Shown here in pieces: positions 41,969 through 50,402 of a stretch of DNA of 64,000 bases. A program made the position numbers and the translations under genes. The first letter of the stretch is position 1; every line of letters starts with the position of its first letter. The notes under the pieces were generated by a model. That model was given only the letters and a program-made list of their open reading frames with translations, searched no databases and was not told the DNA's origin. The stretch is taken from assembly GCA_964358855.1 (NCBI GenBank), contig CAYHQQ010000011.1, positions 18,166-82,165 on the forward strand. The letters are read 5' to 3'. This stretch comes from UBA2396 sp038042175 (GTDB lineage: Bacteria > Planctomycetota > Phycisphaerae > Phycisphaerales > UBA1924).

Positions 41969-43510
41969 ATGCCCACCGACGTAGTCGAGCGAATGGAAAT
42001 GTGGGCACACCTGATCCAAACCGTGTTTGTGTTCGCCTTCGGGGCGTGCGCGGGGTCGCTGATCAACGTTTTGGCGTACCGGATGCCGCTTGGGATCAGC
42101 GTGGTGATGCCGCCCAGCCGTTGCCCGTCGTGCAAGACGCGGCTGACGTGGCGGGAGAACATTCCGATCCTGGGTTGGATCCTCCTCCGCGGACGATGCC
42201 GATTCTGCAAGTGCAAGATCTCGCCGGAGTATCCGCTGGTCGAGGCTCTGGTGGCCGTGCTCTTCGCGGGGATCTACGTGCTCTGGTACGCGGTGCCCCG
42301 CCACGGAAACTGGCCGGTCGTGCAGCACGCGTGGTTCCTGGGGTTTGACTGGTCGATCATCAAGCCCGAGTGGGCCTACGGCGGCTTTGCGTCGGCGTGG
42401 CCGATCTTTGTCATGGTGCTCGTGCTCGTTGGGTCGCTGGTGGCGATGACGCTGACGGATATCAAGACCTACATGATTCCGCTTCAGCTGGCCTGGACGC
42501 CCGCGGTGGTGGGAATCCTCGCCCACACGGGGTGGGGGGTGTACCTGTCGGTGGTGGGAAACGTGTCGTACGCGACCGCGTGGATGAAGACCGCTCCGGG
42601 ATGGACATGGGTGATCGCCTCACCCGGGAAGGCTGGCTGGAGCATCGTCGGGGCCGCCATCGGCGGTATCGTCGGGCTGGGAATCGCCAACGTGCTCCTC
42701 TCCAAGGGACTGATCCGGCGCAGCTTTGCCGACTACGACGAGTGGGAGAAGGCCCACAAGCAGACCGAGGCCGTGCCCCAGGCAACGCCCGAAGCACAGG
42801 GGGTGGGGGTGGAGGTGGGGGAGCCACAGAGTCCCGGGGCGACCGCGATGATCGCCGAGGGCTCACCCGTTCCACCTGTCGACCCTGCTCAGGCCACGCC
42901 CCTTGCCCCACCCGAGTCACAGGCGGCCGAGGGAAGGAACCATTCTGAGGCCGGCGAGAATCCGACTGAGATGTGGCTTGAATACCCGCACGCCCGACGG
43001 GAGATGCTCAAGGAACTGATCTTCCTGGCTCCGTGTCTGGCCCTGGCGATGCTCGGGGCCTCGCTGGCCCACACCTGGGCCGGCCCCTGGATCGCCGGCC
43101 CGACACCCCTCTCGCCTGGCACGCCCACGACCCCAGTCCCCCTTTGGCTCGACGCCACCACCGCCTCGATCTTCGGCTTTCTGGTCGGCGGGGGCGTGGT
43201 CTGGCTCATTCGGATCCTGGGGTCCCTCGCGTTTGGCAAGGAGGCCTTGGGACTCGGCGATGTCCACATGATGGCCGGCGTGGGCGCTTGTCTGGGATGG
43301 ATCGACGCGACTTTTGGGTTCTTCCTGTCGGCATTCGTCGGCCTGGCGTGGGCGGGCGGGGCCGCGATCGTCAAGGGAAAGGGTGCACGGGCGCTGCCGC
43401 TGGGTCCGTCCCTCGCGGCGGCCACCATGCTTGTGCTCGTCGGCAAGGTCGGCATCGAGCGGTTGATGAACATCATCGCCTCGGCGTGGGCGCCATGGAA
43501 TCTGCCGTAA
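41969..43510 (+). CDS. Type IV prepilin peptidase with large cytoplasmic insertion
   Basis: 513 residues from ATG 41969. N-terminal Zn-binding part with CPSCKTRLTW and CRFCKCKISPEYPLVE (two CxxC). Catalytic Asp in MTLTDIKTYMIP and in the signature GLGDVHMMAGVGACLGW, so both aspartates are present. Eight or so hydrophobic segments. Compared with the usual 250-290 residues it is nearly double, owing to an insertion (about 225-335) rich in Pro, Glu and Ala (QTEAVPQATPEAQGVGVEVG region). Cleaves and N-methylates type IV pilin-like prepilins. Starts 47 bases after xseB. Confidence 0.9.
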   Translation: MPTDVVERMEMWAHLIQTVFVFAFGACAGSLINVLAYRMPLGISVVMPPSRCPSCKTRLTWRENIPILGWILLRGRCRFCKCKISPEYPLVEALVAVLFAGIYVLWYAVPRHGNWPVVQHAWFLGFDWSIIKPEWAYGGFASAWPIFVMVLVLVGSLVAMTLTDIKTYMIPLQLAWTPAVVGILAHTGWGVYLSVVGNVSYATAWMKTAPGWTWVIASPGKAGWSIVGAAIGGIVGLGIANVLLSKGLIRRSFADYDEWEKAHKQTEAVPQATPEAQGVGVEVGEPQSPGATAMIAEGSPVPPVDPAQATPLAPPESQAAEGRNHSEAGENPTEMWLEYPHARREMLKELIFLAPCLALAMLGASLAHTWAGPWIAGPTPLSPGTPTTPVPLWLDATTASIFGFLVGGGVVWLIRILGSLAFGKEALGLGDVHMMAGVGACLGWIDATFGFFLSAFVGLAWAGGAAIVKGKGARALPLGPSLAAATMLVLVGKVGIERLMNIIASAWAPWNLP

Positions 43511-43694
43511 CCGACAGGGTTTTGCGCCCGGAAGGGTGCTTGAATCAGAAAAATAATTCAAGAGGTTCCAGAGGGTGGGGGAAATCGGCAAAAGAGTCCG
43601 ATACAGTTGCGCGCGCGTCGAGAGTGGCTAGTTCCGCGATGGAATCGCGGCCTCGGCGCGGGGAATGATCCCGCGTTTAGCGGAGGGCACACAC

Positions 43695-44285
43695 ATGAAC
43701 ATCCGGATGTCTCGTTGGCTTGGCGTGTTGGCGGTGGCTGGCGTCGGCGCTCTCCTGGGGGCTTGCGGGCCTTCCAAGGAAGTCGAGAGCCTGACCCTTG
43801 AAAACAAGGACCTGCGCACCAAAGTCGACGGCATGGACCAGCGCCTGGGCCAGACCGAGTCGACCGTTACCGCCCTGTCGAACGAGGTCAAGGCTCGCCC
43901 GGTCTATCAGCCCCCGAACCCTGACGAGATGGGTGGCGGACGCCCCGCGACCGAACACAGGCCGTCAGGCCGCACCGTTGACCTGGGCATCAATCTGTTT
44001 GCCTCGGGCTCGGATGTGCTGTCCACCGCGGCCAAGAAGACGATCGACTCGGCGGTCAAGAACATCAGCAAGGGCTCGAGCATTCGCGTCGAGGGCTTTG
44101 CTGACACCACCAAGCCGACCAAAGGCAAGTACAAGACCAACGAGGCCCTGAGCCAGGCTCGAGCCGATGCTGTTCGCAAGTACCTTGCCAGCAAGGGTTA
44201 CAACGCGACCGACGCGATCGGCATGGGCGCTGTCTCGCACAACGGCAAGGCCCCCAGCCGTCGTGTCGAGCTCGTTGTCAACTGA
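43695..44285 (+). CDS. OmpA/Pal-like lipoprotein
   Basis: 196 residues from ATG 43695, preceded by GGAGG. Lipobox GALLGAC at residues about 19-25. A short coiled-coil (KEVESLTLENKDLRTKVDGM region, heptad Leu), then a Gly/Pro linker and an OmpA-like peptidoglycan-binding domain (about 95-196: INLFASGSDVLS, IRVEGFADTTKPT, LSQARADAVRKYLASKG, SRRVELVVN). Likely ties the outer membrane to peptidoglycan. Its end is followed by a strong terminator at 44311. Confidence 0.88.
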   Translation: MNIRMSRWLGVLAVAGVGALLGACGPSKEVESLTLENKDLRTKVDGMDQRLGQTESTVTALSNEVKARPVYQPPNPDEMGGGRPATEHRPSGRTVDLGINLFASGSDVLSTAAKKTIDSAVKNISKGSSIRVEGFADTTKPTKGKYKTNEALSQARADAVRKYLASKGYNATDAIGMGAVSHNGKAPSRRVELVVN

Positions 44286-44310
44286 GCCGGTCCACATCCC
44301 TGAAATACAA

Positions 44311-44343
44311 GACGCCCGTGGCCGAAGGCCGCGGGCGTTTTTT
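44311..44343 (+). terminator. Rho-independent terminator after the OmpA/Pal-like gene
   Basis: Stem of about 12 bases, ACGCCCGTGGCC / GGCCGCGGGCGT with one mismatch, a GAA loop, then a run of six T. It lies 26 bases after the stop at 44285. Confidence 0.88.
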
Positions 44344-44345
44344 CT

Positions 44346-44443
44346 GAGCCCGACGCGTCAGCGAGGCAGGGCGGTCGAACGCCCAAGATGTCACTGGATG
44401 CGAATGGTGGCCGTACGCGAACCCTCGCTTGCGCGTCGGGCTC
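44346..44443. repeat. Inverted pair of the dispersed GAGCCCGACGC-GTCAGCGAGG repeat
   Basis: A 21-base copy at 44346-44366 faces its inverted copy at 44423-44443 (18-19 of 21 positions agree), with about 56 bases between. Both carry the CTCGCTGACGC-like core seen again at 50376, 58585, 58635 and 60171-60341. The pair lies between convergent genes, so it may help end transcription of csrA as well. Confidence 0.6.
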
Positions 44444-44457
44444 TGTCACGTTGGGAC

Positions 44458-44679
44458 TTACTCGGCGACGGCGGTCGGCTTGATCACGCCAGCGACTTCG
44501 GGGGCTTGGCCGACGATCTGGTCGGCGATTTCCCGCCGGTGGATCTCGACATCCCGCGGGAAGTCAAAGGCAATTCGCACCCGCTCCCCCTTAATGGAGG
44601 CGATGCGAACGACACCGATCGGATTTCTAGGGTCGCCGATGACGACTTCCTCGCCCTCGCGCCGAGTGATAACGAGCAT
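44458..44679 (-). CDS. csrA: Carbon storage regulator CsrA
   Basis: 73 residues from ATG 44679 (MLVITRREGEEVVIGD start, as in the whole family). The RNA-binding residues are kept: VRIASIKGERVRIAFDFPRDVEIHRREI (quoted in pieces: RVRIAF, IHRREI). CsrA binds GGA motifs in messenger leaders and controls translation. The C-terminal tail is a little extended, ending VGQAPEVAGVIKPTAVAE. Single gene with its own likely promoter at 44739. Confidence 0.94.
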   Translation of the reverse strand: MLVITRREGEEVVIGDPRNPIGVVRIASIKGERVRIAFDFPRDVEIHRREIADQIVGQAPEVAGVIKPTAVAE

Positions 44680-44738
44680 AAACGGACTCCACCATAGCTC
44701 CACCGAACCCGTTCCTTGGGCCAGTGCCACCAACTGCG

Positions 44739-44748
44739 ATGTATACCA
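44739..44748 (-). promoter_or_regulatory. Possible extended -10 promoter box for csrA
   Basis: Minus strand TGGTATACAT, an extended -10 box about 60 bases before the csrA start. A -35 match is weak (TTCCTT at 17 bases), so this is tentative. Confidence 0.35.
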
Positions 44749-44941
44749 GACTACGCGTCAAAAGGAAAGGTGATTCCGGGAATCCGGCAAGCTACCGGAC
44801 GCTTTCGACAAATATACCCAAGCGTAAGGCTTCTGTTATGTACTGAGTGCTGAGGCCGAAGAACCCCGTGGACAGGACGTGGAAGACCTGTGGGAACATT
44901 CCGGCTATCGACCAACCGTCCGTTCCGCCAAGATCGCCATT

Positions 44942-45202
44942 TCAGGGGACCGCTTCCAGCCGCAGGACCTCGGGAACGTGGGTGCGGAGGTTTCGCTCGA
45001 TTCCCAGGCGGAGGGTCATGTCGCTCGACGGGCATCCGACGCACGCGCCGTGCAGACGGATCTGAACCACGCCCTCGGGGGTGAGGTTGACGAACTCAAG
45101 GTCGCCGCCGTCGGACTGCACGGCCGGGCGAATGAGATTGATCACCTGAACCACGCGCTCGCGGAGTTCGGCGGCGGGAGTTGGCGAGGCGGGGTGGGAC
45201 AT
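44942..45202 (-). CDS. NifU-like iron-sulfur scaffold protein
   Basis: 86 residues from ATG 45202. The NifU C-terminal domain is plain: LRERVVQVINLIRPAVQSDG, GDLEFVNLTPEGVVQIRLHG, and the cluster-binding CxxC in ACVGCPSSDMTLRLGIE (quoted as GACVGCPSS). Such stand-alone domains carry and transfer Fe-S clusters. Divergent from the lipoprotein at 45263, with 60 bases between. Confidence 0.9.
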   Translation of the reverse strand: MSHPASPTPAAELRERVVQVINLIRPAVQSDGGDLEFVNLTPEGVVQIRLHGACVGCPSSDMTLRLGIERNLRTHVPEVLRLEAVP

Positions 45203-45262
45203 CGAGGTAGTGTACGCGCCGGGAGTGAGAAGAGGGCCGAAAGTCTCTACACTGCCAGCCAC

Positions 45263-46780
45263 ATGGCAGAACTCTCATCGAAACGGACCGGGCGGACGTG
45301 TGTTGCGGCGGTGCTTCTGGCGACGCTGGTGGGCGGCTGCGGGAGCAGCGGGCCCAGAGCGGCGGACGACCCGCTCACGATCGCGCTTAACCCGACGCAA
45401 ACGGGCGAGGCCCGGGCCAAGGCGGTGGGCCTGGCGTACCAGAAGGCGGTGAGCGAGTCGGACCGGATCGCGGCGAGGTCGGCCCTGTGGCCCCTGGTCT
45501 GGTCGCCGCAGGCAGCGCCCGAGGTCAAGGTCGCGATCGTGCAGGAGCTGCTCGCGGAGCGGAATCCCGTGGCCGAGGGTGTGATCCGCGAGGACCTGCG
45601 TCTCATGCTTCCCCACCAGAACTCGCCCGAGGTGGTGACGATGGTGTGCACGGCGGCGGGTGAGCGGGGATGGACCGATTTCATCCCGGCGATCGTTCGC
45701 AGCTACGCGCGGGTCGTGCCGGGATTCACCGACGCGACCCGTTCCGAGCGGGCGGCGCTCATCAAGCTGGGCGGAGGGAAAGACCTCGAGGCGATCATCT
45801 TCGGCGTCTTTGCGCATCCTCCGGCCGACACGCCCGAGACCAAACGCATGAAGCTGGAAGAGCAGTACCGGCTGGCCTCGTGGGACCTGCTCTCGAGGCT
45901 CGAACCGACGGGAGAGCGAAGGATCGCGATGCTGGAGACGGCGGCGGCGGACGTGGCGTACGCGAGGAGCGCGCTGGCGGCGTGGCGAGAGCTGCGGGCG
46001 CTGCCCCAGACCGGCGAGGAGCTGCGATGGGCGTCGCGCCTTCACGATCCCAAGAACGCGGCGAACGCGGCGTGGTGGGCGGAGGCTCGCTCGGCGATCG
46101 CCTCGCTCGATGCCACGAAGACGTCGGGGCTCGAGCTGCGCCACGCCGAGGCGATCCGGGCGGCGGCCATCGCCAGGCCGAACTGGATCTCCGCGAGCCG
46201 GGAGCAATTGCTCGGCGAGGTTCGCCTGCGCCTCAAGGACCGCGAGGTGATCGAGCCCTCGCGCGGGCGGGACGATGGCAAGAACCGGATCAAGGAATCT
46301 CTGGGCGCGTCGGAGGCCAAGCTGAGGTGGGCCGATCTGCTCACGATCCTGCTGGTCGACGACGCGATCCAGGACGCGATGTTCGGGCGGGACATCTTCA
46401 CGTACGTCGGGTTCGACAAGCGGGACACGACGACGGAGTACGGCGGCGTTCTGGACCTTTTGGCGACCCCCGGCAAGCTGGGATTCGTGGCGACGCTGTA
46501 TCAGCCGCGTCCGGGGCAGCGTGCGGGCGACGATCGGTTCATCGCCTCTGACGACATGATCAACTCGAGCGACCGGTCGCTGGCGCACTTCCACTTCCAC
46601 GTGGCCGAGCGGTACAACTCGAAGTTCGCGGGTCCCAGCGATGCCGATCTGGACTATTCCAATCGCTTCGGTCGCTCGTGTCTGGTCTTCACAAGCCGGG
46701 ATTCTGAGTCGCTGGATGTGGACTACTACCAGCCGGGCGTGGTGATCGTTGATCTGGGTGACATCAAGGTCGCGAAATAG
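45263..46780 (+). CDS. Large uncharacterised lipoprotein
   Basis: 505 residues from ATG 45263. Lipobox TLVGGC at about residues 22-27. The mature part is helical with many Ala/Arg/Glu and repeat-like segments (ARSALWPLVWSPQAAPEVKV, EGVIREDLRLMLPHQNSPEV), reminiscent of HEAT-like arrays in the first half; the second half has FHFHVAERYNSKFAGPSDAD and ends in strands. No family recognised. Likely periplasmic and membrane-anchored. It converges on lpxB. Confidence 0.72.
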   Translation: MAELSSKRTGRTCVAAVLLATLVGGCGSSGPRAADDPLTIALNPTQTGEARAKAVGLAYQKAVSESDRIAARSALWPLVWSPQAAPEVKVAIVQELLAERNPVAEGVIREDLRLMLPHQNSPEVVTMVCTAAGERGWTDFIPAIVRSYARVVPGFTDATRSERAALIKLGGGKDLEAIIFGVFAHPPADTPETKRMKLEEQYRLASWDLLSRLEPTGERRIAMLETAAADVAYARSALAAWRELRALPQTGEELRWASRLHDPKNAANAAWWAEARSAIASLDATKTSGLELRHAEAIRAAAIARPNWISASREQLLGEVRLRLKDREVIEPSRGRDDGKNRIKESLGASEAKLRWADLLTILLVDDAIQDAMFGRDIFTYVGFDKRDTTTEYGGVLDLLATPGKLGFVATLYQPRPGQRAGDDRFIASDDMINSSDRSLAHFHFHVAERYNSKFAGPSDADLDYSNRFGRSCLVFTSRDSESLDVDYYQPGVVIVDLGDIKVAK

Positions 46781-46797
46781 CCGGGCGGTTGAGAGGC

Positions 46798-48003
46798 TCA
46801 CCGGGGGACGGGCATGATGCCGGCGAACTCCTCGATGGCGTCGGCGGCGCGGGCGGCGGCGCCGCCGGCCATGAGCGGGGCCATGACCTGGCGGAGATCG
46901 GTGCGCTGACGCTCCATGAGCTCGGGCGAACGCAGGAGCGCGTCGGCCTCGCGGATGATCCGATCGGGGCCGCCAAAGTGCGGGACCAGCTCGACGATGA
47001 TGCGACGCCGGGCCAGGATGTTGGGGAGGCTGAAGTGCTTTGTGGCGACGATGACGCGTCCGATGAAGAGGTAGAAAAGCAGGCTGCCACGCCGGTAGAA
47101 GACGATCATTGGTTTGGCCTGGCGAGCCACCTGCAGGGTCGTCGTGCCGCTCTTGACCAGGGCGAGGTCGCACCAGCGAACGACGGCGTTGGTCTCGCCC
47201 ATCACCATGCGAACATCGTCAGGCCAGCCGCCGTGGCGGGCGGCCAGGTCGCGAAGGGTTCGCTCGGCCTCGGGATGCGCGGCGGCGACAACCCCGGTGA
47301 GATCGGCGAAACGCTTCTTGAGCTCGCGGAAGGCTCCCAGGATGAGCGGGAAGTGTTGCTGGAGTTCGTCGGGGCGTGAGCCGGGGAACATCGCAAGACG
47401 TGGCTGGCCCACGGGGAATCCCGCGGTCTTGCGGTCGAGTTCGGCGGTGTCGAGCGGGCGGTCGAAGAAGGGGTGGCCGATATAGCGGGCGGGGACGCGG
47501 CGTTTGGTGAAGAAACTGACCTCAAAGTCAAAGAGGCACAGGAGCATGTCGGTGTGGCGTCGCAGCTTGTTGATCCGCCAGCGTCCCCACGCCCAGATCT
47601 GCGGGGCGACAAGGTGGACGACGCGCAGCCCGCGCTTCTTGGTGATGTCGCAGATCGGGTCGTTGGCCCCGGGCGAATCGACGGGCACGTGGAGCGCGAC
47701 GGGGTGCTTCCTGATCCAGCGGCGGATGCGGGCCATCACTCGGAGGTGCTGGCGGATGCGCGAGAGCCCGGGCAGCCCCATGACGGCCGAGTCGATGGTG
47801 CGCTCGACGATGTGCGCCCCGGCCGCCTCCATTTTGGGCCCGCCCCACGCGTAGATCGGCAGGGCGGGGTGGCGGCGCTTGAGCTCGGCGATGACGATCG
47901 AGGCGTGCTCGTCGCCGCTGGGTTCAAAGACGGTAAAGAGAATCGCCGGCCCGGTGGGGGGGAGATCGGTGGAGGGGGACGGGCTGGAGGGACCGGACGG
48001 CAA
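46798..48003 (-). CDS. lpxB: Lipid-A-disaccharide synthase
   Basis: 401 residues from TTG 48003, behind GGAG. GT19 fold: FTVFEPSGDEHASIVIAEL (the usual AGExSGD loop is EPSGDE here), VDSPGANDPICDITKK, VHLVAPQIWAWGRWRINKL, PGSRPDELQQHFP, and the donor loop KSGTTTLQVA. Joins UDP-diacylglucosamine and lipid X to the lipid A disaccharide at the cytoplasmic face. Its presence means lipid A synthesis, hence an outer membrane. No other lpx genes are in view. Confidence 0.9.
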   Translation of the reverse strand: MPSGPSSPSPSTDLPPTGPAILFTVFEPSGDEHASIVIAELKRRHPALPIYAWGGPKMEAAGAHIVERTIDSAVMGLPGLSRIRQHLRVMARIRRWIRKHPVALHVPVDSPGANDPICDITKKRGLRVVHLVAPQIWAWGRWRINKLRRHTDMLLCLFDFEVSFFTKRRVPARYIGHPFFDRPLDTAELDRKTAGFPVGQPRLAMFPGSRPDELQQHFPLILGAFRELKKRFADLTGVVAAAHPEAERTLRDLAARHGGWPDDVRMVMGETNAVVRWCDLALVKSGTTTLQVARQAKPMIVFYRRGSLLFYLFIGRVIVATKHFSLPNILARRRIIVELVPHFGGPDRIIREADALLRSPELMERQRTDLRQVMAPLMAGGAAARAADAIEEFAGIMPVPR

Positions 48004-48118
48004 GAGTCTCCATTGTTGACGCCGACCCCTGCCACTTCTCGCCCTTGACCAATCCCCAACAAACTTTCACGTGCGAGAAGATCGGTGTGAACGCCGGTTC
48101 GTGGGCCTACTTCGGAGC

Positions 48119-49246
48119 CTACTTCGGAGCCTTGTAGAACGGCATCGGCACGATCTTCGCGTCCAGAATCGCGCCCTTGCCCGTGTCGACCTGCACCGTC
48201 GTGCCGACATCGGTGTGCCCCTTGGCGACAAAGGCCATCGCGATCGATTTGCCCAAAGTCGGCGAGACACACCCCGAAGTGACGGTTCCAAGCTCGGTGG
48301 CGCCCGAGCGAACGCCCATGCCCTGGCGTGCGGCCCGCTTGCCATCAACCTCGAGCCCGACGAGCTTGTGCTTGGGCCCGCCCTCGAACTGCGTCTTCTT
48401 GAGCACGTCCATGCCGACAAAGGGCTCGCCCTTGGCGTCCTGGTCCTTGTCGAGGGAGATCGCGAAATCGACGCCGCAGGAGAGGGCGTTGATCCCCTCG
48501 CCAAGCTCGTGCCCGTAGAGAGGCATCGAGGCCTCGATGCGGAGCGTGTCACGACACCCGAGGCCCGCGGGTCTGAGAATTGACGTCGGACTGGCGAGGT
48601 CGATGTCCTTGAGGAGCAGCTTGAGGGCCATGTCCACCGCGCTGGCGGGAAGGATCACCTCGACGCCGTCCTCGCCGGTGTAGCCGGTGCGGCTCACAAT
48701 CAGCTTCATCACCAGCAGGTTCTTGACAGCGAAGCGATACCGCTTGAGCGTGGGGATCTCGGTTGAGAACTTGCCGATCAGGTCCATCATCCTGGGACCC
48801 TGGAAGGCGATCATGGCGGTCGAGTTGGTCTGATCGTCGATCTTGGTCGCCAGGTCGCCCGCCGATCGCACCTGCTCGAAGTGCTCGAGCAGCTTCTCGC
48901 GGTTGGAGGCGTTGACGACCACCAGAAAATCATCGTCGTCGAGGCGGTAGACGATCACATCGTCCCGCACGCCCCCCGCGGCGTTGCAGACCAGGCTGTA
49001 GCGGCACTGCCCGGCCTGCATGTCGGAGATGCGGCGTGTGCAGACTCGCTCGAGGAACCGGCGAGCGTGGCGCCCCGTCACCTTCACGCGTCCCATGTGC
49101 GAGACGTCGAAGAGCCCGCCGCTGGTGCGGACCTGCTTGTGCTCGTCAAGGATGCCCGAGTAGTACAGGGGCATGTCCCACCCTGCGAACTCGACCATGT
49201 GGCCCTTGTGCTCGAGATGGAACGGATGGAGCGGTGTACGCAGCAC
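48119..49246 (-). CDS. gcvT: Glycine cleavage system T protein (aminomethyltransferase)
   Basis: 375 residues from GTG 49246, behind CCAGGAG. Family marks: LHPFHLEHKGHMVEFAGWDMP, GLFDVSHMGRVKVTGRHA, QCRYSLVCNAAGGVRDDVIVY (quoted up to NAAGGV), SRTGYTGEDGVEV, and AGLGCRDTLRIEASMPLYGHEL. The conserved catalytic Asp (VRDDVIVYR) is present. Transfers the methylene unit from aminomethylated H protein to tetrahydrofolate. The other gcv genes are not in this window. Confidence 0.94.
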   Translation of the reverse strand: MLRTPLHPFHLEHKGHMVEFAGWDMPLYYSGILDEHKQVRTSGGLFDVSHMGRVKVTGRHARRFLERVCTRRISDMQAGQCRYSLVCNAAGGVRDDVIVYRLDDDDFLVVVNASNREKLLEHFEQVRSAGDLATKIDDQTNSTAMIAFQGPRMMDLIGKFSTEIPTLKRYRFAVKNLLVMKLIVSRTGYTGEDGVEVILPASAVDMALKLLLKDIDLASPTSILRPAGLGCRDTLRIEASMPLYGHELGEGINALSCGVDFAISLDKDQDAKGEPFVGMDVLKKTQFEGGPKHKLVGLEVDGKRAARQGMGVRSGATELGTVTSGCVSPTLGKSIAMAFVAKGHTDVGTTVQVDTGKGAILDAKIVPMPFYKAPK

Positions 49247-49273
49247 GTGAAACTCCTGGGGTGGAGTTCGAGT

Positions 49274-49876
49274 TTAGCGTGCTGAGGTCGGGGCAGCGAG
49301 GGGGTAGGCGGCACAATCGGCCAGGGCCTCGAGCATGTCCTCGGGCGTCTCCTCGATGACCAGCGCATCCTGCAAACGAAGCCGCAGGAACGCCTTGCGC
49401 TGGGCGTTGCGCAGGAACTCGATCAGATCGTCGAAGAATCCGTCGACGTTGAGCAGGCCGATGGGCCGGGTGTGGATCCCAAGCTGGGCCCAGGCGATGC
49501 ACTCAAAGAGCTCGTCGAGCGTGCCGTAGCCGCCGGGGAGGGCGACAAACGCGTGCGAAAGATCGGCCATGACCATCTTGCGCTGGTGCATGGAATCGAC
49601 GACTCGCATGTCGGCGACGCGGGGGTGGGCGAGCTCTCTGGTGACCAAAGAGTGTGTGATAACGCCGATGACCTTGCCCTTGGCCGCCATGGCCCCGTCG
49701 GCCAAGGCTCCCATCATGCCCGTGCCGCCGCCGCCGTAGACGATCGTCGTCCCTTGCTGAGCGGCGAGCGTGCCGAGCTGCGCCGCGGCCTCGACAAAGG
49801 CCTTGCCCGAGCCGGGGGCGGCGCCGCAATAGACACAAAGCGAAGCGATCGGTGCTGGCTGGGGGTTGTCGCTCAC
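49274..49876 (-). CDS. LOG-family protein (TIGR00730, cytokinin riboside monophosphate phosphoribohydrolase type)
   Basis: 200 residues from GTG 49876, overlapping the previous stop as GTGA. LOG signature: SLCVYCGAAPGSG at the start, IVYGGGGTGMMGALADGA, MHQRKMVMADLSHAFVALPGGYGTLDELFE (both the R-K and PGGxGTxxE motifs). Related enzymes cleave nucleoside 5'-monophosphates to base plus ribose phosphate. Coupled to the zinc-ribbon membrane protein upstream. Confidence 0.9.
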   Translation of the reverse strand: MSDNPQPAPIASLCVYCGAAPGSGKAFVEAAAQLGTLAAQQGTTIVYGGGGTGMMGALADGAMAAKGKVIGVITHSLVTRELAHPRVADMRVVDSMHQRKMVMADLSHAFVALPGGYGTLDELFECIAWAQLGIHTRPIGLLNVDGFFDDLIEFLRNAQRKAFLRLRLQDALVIEETPEDMLEALADCAAYPLAAPTSAR

Positions 49877-50262
49877 GCGTCGCCCGCCGAATCGGTGAAC
49901 GTGGACGAATCGGCGAGCGGGCCCGAGCCGGGCATGGCCTTGCGTTCGGCCGGATCGACGACGTACCACTGATTGATCGAGCCGCAGGACTTGCAGATGA
50001 CGCCGTAGGTCCCGGGCTTCTCGCCCGCAAGGCCTTCGCCGCAGCGGAGGCAGGTCAGCGTGTCGGTGTGCAGGCGGCTTGCGATGGTGTTCACCGCCGT
50101 GGCGGCGGCCAAGACCGCGATCCCGACGATCGGCCAGGTCGGGATGGTGGTGAGACTGATCGCCACAACCGCCGCGACGGCGATTCCGACAACCCAGACC
50201 AAAGCTCGCCGGCGGATGCGGCTGAACCAGTCTCGGGCGATTTGAACAGGCCTGTCACGCAT
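49873..50262 (-). CDS. Small membrane protein with a zinc ribbon
   Basis: 129 residues from ATG 50262. Two hydrophobic segments (about residues 17-35 and 40-57), then CLRCGEGLAG and ICKSCGSINQWYVVD, two CxxC pairs that would bind one zinc. Its stop overlaps the LOG gene start (GTGA). No specific family recognised. The promoter should lie in 50263-50400, a stretch with a copy of the dispersed CTCGCTGACGC repeat. Confidence 0.68.
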   Translation of the reverse strand: MRDRPVQIARDWFSRIRRRALVWVVGIAVAAVVAISLTTIPTWPIVGIAVLAAATAVNTIASRLHTDTLTCLRCGEGLAGEKPGTYGVICKSCGSINQWYVVDPAERKAMPGSGPLADSSTFTDSAGDA

Positions 50263-50375
50263 AGGTGTGAAACGGTAGCAGGGGTTTGCACTTGGGAGGA
50301 GTCGAAGGCGGTTCCTGGGGTCTAAATAGGGACTTCCCGAGCGGAACGGAGCAATTTCCTTGCTCGCAGCACAAA

Positions 50376-50402
50376 CCCGACTCGCTGACGCTTTGGGCTT
50401 GT
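50376..50402. repeat. Copy of the dispersed CTCGCTGACGC repeat
   Basis: CCCGACTCGCTGACGCTTTG then GGCTTG, next to the citrate synthase stop. Same core as the copies at 44346, 58585, 58635 and 60171-60341. Confidence 0.55.

Noticed and set aside
46660..46667. A TATTCC (GGAATA on the minus strand) inside the large lipoprotein gene
   Set aside because: No second box at 16 bases and it is inside a coding region on the other strand.
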